The notes under the pieces: model-generated
Database searches by the model: none
What the model was told of the DNA's origin: nothing
What the model saw: only the letters and a program-made list of their open reading frames with translations
Part shown: positions 1 through 7,018 of the stretch, one piece after another
How the letters are laid out: each line of letters begins with the position of its first letter
Numbering within the stretch: position 1 is the stretch's first letter
Assembly: GCA_902782585.1 (NCBI GenBank)
Contig: CACZNK010000018.1
Coordinates: 1 to 11,026 of the forward strand
DNA length: 11,026 nucleotides
From: an uncultured Ureaplasma sp.
GTDB taxonomy: Bacteria; Bacillota_I; Bacilli_A; Mycoplasmatales; Mycoplasmoidaceae
Direction: 5' to 3'
Translations under genes and position numbers: made by a program

Positions 1-359
1 AATAAAGCATTTAAATAAGCAACCAAAACAATAACAATAGTTTTACCTTCACCAGTATACATTTCACAAAAATCACCATGGTTAGCAACAATCGCTCCTA
101 TAATTTGAACTTTATAAGCAAAAATATGATGGACTCTATATATAGCTTCTCTTGCTGTGGCCATTGCTTCAGGTAAAATATCATCAAGACTTTGACCTCT
201 TTTTAATCGATCAATAAAACTATCAGTCATTTTTGATAATTCAACATTTGATTTTTTTCTAAATTCATCTTTTAATGAATCAACATAGTTGGCTAATTTT
301 TTAGCTTTTTTTAATATCTTTCTACTTGGTGAAAATATGTTTCATTGACTTAGACGCAT
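1..359 (-). CDS. secA: Protein translocase ATPase SecA, N-terminal part (cut by window edge)
   Basis: SecA is the cytosolic ATPase that pushes preproteins through the SecYEG channel. The 119 residues present run from the start to just past the first nucleotide-binding motif. Typical SecA blocks appear in order: a basic N-terminal helix, the segment GQSLDDILPEAMATAREA (about 55-72), QIIGAIVANHGDFCEM (about 85-100) and Walker A TGEGKT (102-107), followed by YLNAL. The rest of the protein (usually about 800 residues or more) lies left of the window. Residue 6 is a Trp encoded by UGA. The start ATG at 359 is preceded by no visible Shine-Dalgarno sequence. A TATAAT lies about 27 bases upstream on this strand, within the promoter region shared with the divergent hydrolase gene. 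The stretch before Walker A departs from the usual GGxxLHxGxIAEM (here GAIVANHGDFCEM), but the family identity is clear. Confidence 0.95.
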
Positions 360-370
360 AGTGTATATAT

Positions 371-395
371 TTTATATAATATAAAATTATATAAA
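371..395. promoter_or_regulatory. Symmetrical divergent promoter between secA and the hydrolase gene
   Basis: The 43-bp gap between the two divergent starts contains a perfect 10-bp inverted repeat, TTTATATAAT (371-380) and ATTATATAAA (386-395), around a 5-bp centre. Each arm carries a consensus -10 hexamer TATAAT: 375-380 for the rightward gene and 391-386 for leftward secA. If these are used, the rightward leader would be about 16 nt and the secA leader about 20 nt. The two polymerase footprints would overlap completely. No good -35 hexamer is seen on either side, which is common in mycoplasmas. The promoter assignment is inferred from sequence only. Confidence 0.6.
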
Positions 396-402
396 AATAA
401 TC

Positions 403-1257
403 ATGGAAGATAGCATTATAACTATCAATAAAAGACTTAAAATTACGTATTTAAAATCAAAAAATATTGCCAATGAAACGCAAGTAATAATCCATCTAAA
501 TGGTATTAATTTTAACAATTCTTTAAATAGATTTTGAAAAATACAAGTAGAAGAATTTCCACCTTTTTTATTTTTAAATTTACCAGGTAATGATCCAAAT
601 TTAAAACCATACAGAACTAATTGAAAATATTTAAAAATTATCAAAGGATTCATTGATGCTTTCAAAAATGAATTTCCAAAAATAGAGAAATTTTATATAA
701 CTGGTGAGTCATGAGGTGCTAATTTAGCACTTTTATATGCTAAAAAATTTTCAAATTCAATTGCGGGAGTTGTATGTTGAAACGCACCAAGTAAAATAAA
801 TACTAAACTTTCACAAAAATCAAAACTTGATAATCTTAATATTGGAATACAACATATATTATGTTTTTTACTAAACATAAATTTTAGATGTTTTACTGGT
901 GATATGAACCAAATTACTAATAATGAGATATTACTAAGAATTTATCACCAGCAATGTAAGTTGAAACTAGGGTTTACAAGACTAGATCTAGCAGTGTGAT
1001 ATGCAATGAAACCATCGTTCAGATATTTAAAAAAGCATTTTAAATCAAATATGAATTTACCAATTGTATATATTCAAACTAAAGAAGATTGTTATTACAA
1101 ACTAAATATTAAAAAATTGAATAAGATTATTCAATATTCAAATAACACAAATAAGATCATCATTCAGGAACAAGGTATGCATTTACTTTCATTAGATGTA
1201 AATGATAATGATAAAATTATTTGAAAGGAAATAAAATTAATGGTGAGAGGTAATTAA
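403..1257 (+). CDS. Alpha/beta hydrolase, lysophospholipase/lipase-like
   Basis: A 284-residue predicted serine hydrolase, probably cytosolic because no signal peptide or membrane segment is seen. The nucleophile elbow GESWG puts the catalytic Ser at residue 103 after a hydrophobic strand (FYIT). Asp229 in TKEDC and His260 in QGMHL, at the expected spacing near the C-terminus, complete a plausible Ser-Asp-His triad. The N-terminal strand TQVIIHLNG fits the oxyanion region. Mycoplasmas commonly carry several such esterase/lysophospholipase-like hydrolases that act on acyl esters of host lipids; the exact substrate here is not readable. The gene contains six UGA codons read as Trp, including residue 104 inside the elbow, so a standard-code reading would break it into pieces. 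The ATG at 403 has no Shine-Dalgarno sequence but follows a TATAAT by only 22 bases. It is the first gene of the plus-strand block and ends 2 nt before the lipid kinase, which supports a role in lipid turnover. Confidence 0.8.
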
Positions 1258-1259
1258 TT

Positions 1260-2147
1260 ATGGAAATGCATTTTATATTAAACCCAATTGCAAATAACGG
1301 AAAATCAGCTAATAATTTTTTAGAAATTGAGAAATTTTTAAAAGAATCAAATGTTAAATGTTTTGTTTATCATACAAAGTATATGCATCATGCTACACAA
1401 ATAGCTAGAGAAATATCATCGCAAAATAAGCAAGTACATATTATATCTGCAGGTGGTGACGGTACACTTAGTGATGTTTTAAATGGTATTGTTGATTTCA
1501 AAAATACATATTTAAGTGTTCTTCCCCTTGGAAGCGGTAATGATTTTGCAATGAATTTTAAAGAAATAAGTCATACAAATCAAATTAAAAACTTAAAAAG
1601 ACTTATTGAGCAAAAATCTACTCATATTGATTTTTTAGTTGTTAATGATAAATATAGATGTATGAATGCATTGGGTGCTGGAATGGTTCCAAACGTAATT
1701 AAAAAATATATGACTTACAAGCATTTTAGTCAAAAGACTAAATATCGATTAGCAGTAATTTCTAAAAGTTTATTTTTTACAGTTCATAATATTAGTTATT
1801 CAATTGATGAAGGCAAAACATGAAATAATGTTAAAACAATAACATTCTCTGTTGGTAATGGTGAGACTGTTGGCGGTGGTATTAAATTAATACCTAATGC
1901 ATCTGTAAATGACGGATATATAACAGTGTCAATGGTTAAAAAAATTAACCGTTTATTAACTCTCCATAATTTAAGTAAAATTATGAAAGGTAAAACAGCA
2001 ACATTAAAAGCTCATCAAACTTTTAACTGTAAACATTTATTAGTAAAAATTGATAGAAAACTTTTTGATATTGATGGTGAGTTATTTGAGAACACTGATC
2101 AATTATCAATTAAAATAATTCATAATGAATTAAATTTCATAATTTAA
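1260..2147 (+). CDS. Diacylglycerol kinase-family lipid kinase (DgkB/YegS/BmrU type)
   Basis: A 295-residue protein of the DAGK catalytic-domain family, which phosphorylates diacylglycerol or related lipids with ATP (diacylglycerol to phosphatidate). Visible motifs are FILNPIANNGKS at the N-terminus, the nucleotide-binding GGDGT at residues 65-69 with the following LSDVLNG helix, LGSGNDFA at about 90-97, SVGNGETVGGG in the second domain, the NDGYITV strand, and a terminal DIDGE motif. One UGA (1821-1823) encodes Trp, and the reading frame continues normally to 2147. The start ATG at 1260 has a GAGAGG Shine-Dalgarno sequence 9 nt upstream (1245-1250), lying in the end of the hydrolase gene, so co-translation is likely. 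In mycoplasmas this family is thought to convert scavenged diacylglycerol to phosphatidate for phospholipid synthesis. Sphingoid or other lipid substrates cannot be excluded. Confidence 0.88.
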
Positions 2148-2157
2148 AAAGATTAAT

Positions 2158-2811
2158 ATGTCACGAATGGATAAATATGCAGATTATCGTAAAAAAATCC
2201 TTAATGAAGGTAATTTTTTAGCTCATATTGATATGCAATCAAGTATTATCAAGTCATATCGTGACAAAATTATGGATTTAAATCCAAACATTTTAATTAA
2301 TGAAGCAAATGATATGAAGGGTTTTTTACCTATAACCCCATTAGTTTTAGTGAATCAGATGGATCCAACTATATTTCAAAATTTGAAAAATTTAACTAAT
2401 TTAATTGACACTAAAAAACAAAAGCAAATCATTAATGATATTTCTGATTTTATTTTTTCTTATGAACACAATTCAATTATTAGTGATGATAATAAATCAA
2501 TTTCTCACAATTGATTAATTCAAGACAAAAATTATTCAAAACTTGTACAAATTAATAATGAATTAAAAAAAGCGCAAAAAGAATTGATTGATTTTGAAAA
2601 AATCAGTGTTCAAAAGCTTGGTAAATTAATGGAAACAATTAAAAATTCTGAGAAATCAGATTTAGATGTTAATAAATTTAAAGTTTCAACTAATGTTATT
2701 GATAAATCTATTTCATATAAAAAAGTTTATCTAGTATCAATTTGAATACTTCTATCATTAGTAGTTTTAATTGTTGCTTTAATTATTGTTGAGGTATTTT
2801 TATATGTCTAA
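2158..2811 (+). CDS. Hypothetical protein with coiled-coil stretch and C-terminal membrane anchor
   Basis: I do not recognise this 217-residue protein as a named family. The N-terminal 115 residues are charged and mostly helical in character, with a central segment KGFLPITPLVLVNQMDP (54-70). Residues 120-165 are Lys/Glu-rich with a coiled-coil look. The protein ends in one strong hydrophobic helix (about 190-216) preceded by YKK, so it is probably a tail-anchored membrane protein with its bulk in the cytoplasm. Two UGA codons encode Trp (residues 119 and 196), and stopping at the first one would remove the anchor. The ATG at 2158, 10 nt after the kinase gene, has no clear Shine-Dalgarno sequence; a second ATG at 2167 is an alternative. 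Its last codons contain the ribosome-binding site and start of cmk (8-nt overlap). From memory, M. genitalium also has an uncharacterised gene next to cmk; homology to it is untested. Confidence 0.82.
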
Positions 2812-3466
2812 TACTAAAACATATCAAATTGCTATTGATGGTCCTTGTGGTGTTGGTAAATCAACTATTGCTAATTTTGTTGCCAATGAATTAGGGTTTG
2901 TTTATGTTAATACTGGTTCAATGTATCGATGTTATGCTTTAGCATTAAAACAAAATAATATTGATATCAACAATATTGATTTAGTTATGCAAACATTAAA
3001 TCAAAATAAAGTTGAACTTAAAGGCAAAGAAGTATTTTTAAATAGTAATAATGTTACTGAAAAATTAAATAATCCTGAAATTGCTGCTCTTGCAAGTAAG
3101 ATTGCCACTATTAAAGAAGTTAGGAAAAAATGTGTGGCTGATCAACAAAAAAATGCAGCTAATATCAATTGTGTTATGGAAGGAAGAGATACTACAAGTG
3201 TTATTCTTCCTAATGCAACATTAAAAGTATATTTAGATGCTGACATAAAATTAAGGGCAAAAAGAAGATGAAAACAATATAAACAAACTGAACCATATGA
3301 AGTTGTTTTAGAAAAAATTAAAAATCGTGATTATCAAGACATGAATCGTAAGTTTTCACCTCTAATTAAAGTAAAAGATGCTTTTGAGATTAATGATACT
3401 GGTTTTACAATTGAAGAAATTGGGAATTTAATTATTAAAGAGTTTAAAGGAAGAATTAATGAGTAA
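2804..3466 (+). CDS. cmk: Cytidylate kinase
   Basis: A 220-residue nucleoside monophosphate kinase converting CMP (and dCMP) plus ATP to CDP. It recycles the CMP released by RNA turnover and by phospholipid head-group transfer. The P-loop IDGPCGVGKST covers residues 11-21. The CMP-binding motif VNTGSMYR (35-42) replaces the usual DTGAMYR Asp with Asn36. EGRDTTSVILPNA (126-138) matches the family GRD block, RAKRRW (151-156) is the lid, and the block RDYQDMNRKFSPL (175-187) is typical of Cmk. Length is normal for the family. One UGA (3269-3271) encodes Trp156. The ATG at 2804 is preferred over an upstream in-frame TTG because GAGG sits 9 nt upstream and the P-loop distance is normal. It overlaps the preceding stop by 8 nt (ATGTCTAA) and the following der start by 8 nt. 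Confidence 0.96.
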
Positions 3467-4787
3467 AGTTGTAATTGTTGGTAAACCAAATGTTGGCAAA
3501 TCAACATTATTTAATAGATTAATTAGACAAAAAAAATCAATCGTTGAAAATCAACCTGGTGTAACAAGAGATCGTATTTATGGTAATGTTGATTGGTTAG
3601 GTAAAAAGTTTAGTTTAATTGATACAGGAGGATTAACTATTAAACATTCTCCATTTCAAAAAAATATTGAAATACAAGTAGGCTATGCTATTGATGAAGC
3701 AGATTTAATTCTTTTTATGGTTTCTAATAAAGAAAGAATCAATGCCGATGATTACTTTATTAGTAAATTATTAAAAAAGCAAAAGAATAAAAAAGTTTTG
3801 CTAGTTGTTAATAAATCTGAAAATAATGACAAAACTAATGAAAAAAGTTATTATTCATTTGGATATGGTAAACCATTTTATATTTCAGCAGAACATAGTA
3901 TTGGTGTTGGTGATCTATTAGATGAAATTATTAAAATAATTAAATTAGTTAAACAAAAAAATCAAAATAATAATCTAACATTTTGTATTATTGGTAAACC
4001 AAATGTTGGTAAATCAACATTAACAAATTCAATATTAAATGAAGATAGAGTATTAGTTTCTCCTATTCCTAATACCACACGAGATAGTATTAATATTGAT
4101 TTTAAATATAACAATAAGTTATATACTATTATTGATACTGCAGGAATTAGAAGAAAAGGAAAGATTATTGAAAAAGTTGAAAAATATGCAGTATTGCGAA
4201 CTCAAACTGCTGTTGCTGAAAGTAAAATTATTCTTCTAATGCTTGATGGTAGTCAAGAATTTTCTGAGCAAGATGAAATTATTGGTGGTATTGCTTTTAA
4301 AGCAAATATCCCAACAATTATTGTTGTTAATAAATGGGATTTGGTTAAAAAAGATCAACACACACAAATTGAATTTATTAAAAAAATTCATTCTAAATTT
4401 AAATTTCTATCTTGAGCACCAATTGTTTTTATAAGTGCTAAAAAAAATAAGAAAATTCAAAATATTTTTAAACTAATTAATGATATTCAAAAACAATTAG
4501 ACATTAAAGTTAATACTTCAATGTTAAATGAAGTTGTTTTAAAAGCTGCTTCACATAATCCTCCATCATTATTTAAAGGTGGAAGATTGACTATTCATTA
4601 TGCAACCCAAGTGAAAGGACAAATACCTACATTTGTAATATTTACAAATGATCCCAAATATTTACACTTCTCATATGCAAGATTCATTGAAAATTTAATT
4701 AGAGAATCTTTTGAAATTAACTTAGTTCCTATTACAATATATTATAAAGATAAGAATTCTAGAATTAGAGGTATAAAAGATGAATAA
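3459..4787 (+). CDS. der: Ribosome biogenesis GTPase Der (EngA)
   Basis: Der is a double-GTPase protein needed for assembly of the 50S ribosomal subunit. All parts of the 442-residue protein are visible. GTPase domain 1 has G1 GKPNVGKS (8-15), the PGVTRD switch, G3 DTGG and G4 NKSE. Domain 2 has G1 GKPNVGKS (179-186), PNTTRDS, G3 DTAG and G4 NKWD. The C-terminal KH-like domain includes the conserved segment NPPSLFKGGRLTIHY. The G4 of domain 1 reads NKSE rather than the usual NKxD. UGA at 4413-4415 encodes Trp319; without that reading the protein would be cut before its KH-like domain. A strong AGGAAG Shine-Dalgarno sequence (3448-3453) precedes the ATG by 5 nt. The start overlaps cmk by 8 nt (ATGAGTAA), and the end overlaps gpsA by 8 nt. 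The only two UGG Trp codons I found in the window are in this gene. Confidence 0.97.
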
Positions 4788-5784
4788 TACTATAGGTCGA
4801 ATTGCTATTTTAGGTACAGGAGCATGAGGCACAGCATTAGCTTCTGTATTATTAAATGTTGGTAATTCAGTTGCTATGTGAGGTATTAGTAAAGAACAGT
4901 TATCTGATTTAAAAAAACAAATGAATACTACTTTTTTTGGTAATAAAAAATTTAATGGTAAATTATCATTAGTTACTAATGACATTAAAAAAATTGCTAA
5001 ATTTAAACCCCAATTTGTGATTATTGCAGTTCCTTCAATTCACATTGAAAATGTTTTATTAAAAGTATCACCAGTAATTAAATCTAGACCTATTTATATT
5101 AATGTTGCTAAAGGTTTTGATCCAAAAACATTAAATACATGAAGTCATACAATTAAAAAGATCATTAAAAATAAATCTAAAGGTTTAGTTGCTTTAATTG
5201 GTCCATCATTTGCAGTTGAAGTTTATTATAAGAATAGAACTATAGTTAATGTTGTTTCAGAAAATATTAACATTGCTAAACAAGTAAAGAAAATATTTGA
5301 TACAGATTATTTTAAATGTATTCCAATTACTGATATGAGTGGTGCTGAAACAATTAGTGCTTTGAAAAATGTTATGGCTATTGCAAGTGGAATTTTATAT
5401 TCACAACATACATCAATTAATACTCGTTCAGCAATCTTAGCACAAATAGCAAAAGAAATATCTTACATTTTAAAAATTGTTGGTGGCAAGCAAGAAACAC
5501 TATACCAATTTTGTGGTATAGGTGATATTTATTTAACATGTACATCTGAAAAATCACGTAATTTTTCATTTGGTTTGGCAATTGGTAGACTTGGAAACAA
5601 ACAAATTAAAAAAATAATTAAAACTAAAACTGTTGAAGGATATTGAGCAACTAAAATCGCTTATGAAATTATTAAGAAATATAAGATTCAAGCACCAATA
5701 ATTATTCATTTGTATCATATTCTTTACAAAAATGCCGATCCAAAAAAATTTATTAATAACATTATAAAAGCTATTAAGAATTAA
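4780..5784 (+). CDS. gpsA: Glycerol-3-phosphate dehydrogenase [NAD(P)+]
   Basis: A 334-residue soluble dehydrogenase interconverting dihydroxyacetone phosphate and sn-glycerol 3-phosphate, the backbone of phospholipids. The N-terminal Rossmann motif ILGTGAWGTALA spans residues 10-21. NVAKGF (108-113), IGPSFAVE (140-147) and SALKNVMAIASG (193-204, with the expected catalytic Lys196) follow. The CGIGDIYLTCTSEKSRN block (245-261) and VEGYWAT (285-291) are typical C-terminal-domain signatures. Four Trp residues (16, 34, 121, 289) are UGA-encoded. The start ATG at 4780 overlaps the der stop by 8 nt (ATGAATAA) and has GAGG 8 nt upstream. It is the last gene of the plus-strand block, and its final codons overlap the 3' end of recU on the other strand by 11 bp, leaving no room for a dedicated terminator. 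Direction of the reaction in the cell is not determined. Confidence 0.95.
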
Positions 5785-6280
5785 TTTTATTTAATACTTC
5801 AATTAAATTTAAAATTCCAGGATAAGTTATTTCTAATTCATATCCATATTCATTTAATTTATCTATACGGATAATATGAGTTTTATTTAATTTGATGTAT
5901 TCAATTACTTTAGAAAATTCAATTAAATAAAACTTTTCATATTTTGACATGTAAATAATTAGAAAACAAAATGTATTATTATATTTTGACATTTTTTCTA
6001 GATATTCAAATTGATGTTCTTTAATATTCTTAAAATTAAATGTTTCTAATTCAGTTTGTTTTGCTTCAAATTCACAATGAATATTCTTATATATTCCTGT
6101 GTAATCAACTGTAGATTTGGAAAACAAAAGACCAATAAAAGTTTTTTCATTGATCATTTTAAAAATTTTAAATGGAATATTTCTTTTTTCAAAATAAGCA
6201 ATATTTTTAGAAGAATAATAAAGAATTGTACGATTAATTATCTCCTCTAAAAACATACCTTTATTAGATTTTATATTCAT
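5774..6280 (-). CDS. recU: Holliday junction resolvase RecU
   Basis: RecU is the Gram-positive-type resolvase that cuts four-way DNA junctions after recombination. The 168-residue protein shows the RecU plan: an N-terminal NKGMFLEEIINRT block with Glu12/Glu13, SKSTVDYTGIY with the catalytic-type Asp59, CEFEAKQTE with Glu72 and Lys74 (the E-x-K of the PD-(D/E)xK nuclease fold), and IKEHQFEYL (about 86-94), which matches the conserved EHQ helix. It is somewhat shorter than the roughly 200-residue Bacillus protein, mainly at the N-terminus. No UGA codons occur. The ATG at 6280 lies only 14 bp from the divergent tlyA start and has no Shine-Dalgarno sequence. Its 3' end runs into the gpsA 3' end. 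It sits near ruvA and ruvB, its expected functional partners. Confidence 0.88.
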   Translation of the reverse strand: MNIKSNKGMFLEEIINRTILYYSSKNIAYFEKRNIPFKIFKMINEKTFIGLLFSKSTVDYTGIYKNIHCEFEAKQTELETFNFKNIKEHQFEYLEKMSKYNNTFCFLIIYMSKYEKFYLIEFSKVIEYIKLNKTHIIRIDKLNEYGYELEITYPGILNLIEVLNKINS

Positions 6281-6294
6281 ATAATATTTTGTAA
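6280..6294. promoter_or_regulatory. Very short divergent promoter region recU/tlyA
   Basis: Only 14 bp (6281-6294) separate the two divergent start codons. A perfect TATAAT (6280-6285) lies 9 bases before the tlyA ATG, which would place transcription start at about 6292, giving a leaderless or nearly leaderless mRNA. On the other strand TACAAA (6293-6288) is a weaker -10 candidate that would start transcription near the recU ATG. Neither start has a Shine-Dalgarno sequence, and no good -35 hexamer is seen. The assignment is inference from sequence. Confidence 0.45.
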
Positions 6295-7017
6295 ATGCGT
6301 CTTGATAAATATGTAGTTGATAAAAAAATAATTGATAGCAGAACTAAAGCACAAGATTTAATTTCTAATGGCTTTGTTGTTGTCAATAACAAAATAGTAA
6401 CAAATTCTGCATATAAACTTAATGATAATGATATTGTTGAAGTGAATCAACGTGATAAATATGTTTCTCGTGGTGCATATAAATTAATTGCAGCAATCAA
6501 TAAATTTAAGATTAATTTAAAAGATAAAGTTGTTATGGATATTGGTTCAAGCACTGGTGGATTTAGTCAAGTTTGTTTAATAAATGGTGCCAAGAAAATA
6601 TATGCAATTGATGTTGGTAAAAATCAAATGAATGATAAACTTAAAAATAATTCAAAAATAGAGTTACATGAACAACTAAATTTTAAAGATGTTAAATTAA
6701 ATTTATTTCGTGATCAAATAGATTTCATTGTTGTCGATGTTTCCTTTATTTCTGTAACAAAGATATTAGAAAAAATTAGTGAATTGTTTTCTTATCCGTT
6801 AAAATTAATAATTTTAATTAAACCTCAATTTGAATTAGGTAAAGAAATAATTAAAGCTAATCGTGGAGTAATCAAAAATAAAAAACTTTGAGATAAAGCA
6901 ATTGATATTGTTTCAGCATTTGCAAAGAAATTAAACTACAAGATTAATTCATTAATTGTTTCACCAATAAAAGGTGGAGATGGAAATAAAGAATTTTTAA
7001 TGTATTTGGATAAATAA
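6295..7017 (+). CDS. TlyA-family rRNA 2'-O-methyltransferase (hemolysin A family)
   Basis: A 240-residue protein with an N-terminal S4 RNA-binding domain (MRLDKYVVDKK, then SRTKAQDLISNGFVVVNN to about residue 50) followed by an FtsJ-like Rossmann methyltransferase. SAM-binding motif I is DIGSSTGGF (82-90). The K-D-K-E set of 2'-O-methyltransferases fits Lys63 in SRGAYKL, Asp148 in VVDVSFIS, Lys176 in LIKPQFE and Glu180. Characterised TlyA proteins methylate ribose of C1920 in 23S rRNA and, in one subtype, C1409 in 16S rRNA; which applies here is not readable. The family is often labelled hemolysin, but the fold argues for an RNA enzyme. UGA at 6889-6891 encodes Trp199. The start follows a TATAAT by 9 bases with no Shine-Dalgarno sequence. 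dinB begins 1 nt after the stop, so the two genes are probably co-transcribed. Confidence 0.9.
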
Positions 7018-7018
7018 T

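Noticed and set aside
387..878. Minus-strand open frames of 92 and 61 codons opposite the hydrolase
   Set aside because: They lie entirely opposite a gene with a clear catalytic triad, have no recognisable motifs, and arise from AT-rich composition.
1821..1823. Apparent stop codons splitting the lipid kinase (also cmk 3269, der 4413, tlyA 6889, dinB 7544 and 7682) that look like pseudogenes
   Set aside because: All are UGA at positions where homologous proteins continue. Read as Trp, every gene becomes full-length, so these are normal genes under genetic code 4.
2786..2803. Upstream TTG start for cmk
   Set aside because: It would lie within the GAGG-containing region that serves the ATG at 2804, and it adds residues not needed before the P-loop.
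4722..4985. Minus-strand 87-codon frame across the der/gpsA junction
   Set aside because: It overlaps two well-supported genes on the other strand and shows no family motif or ribosome-binding site.
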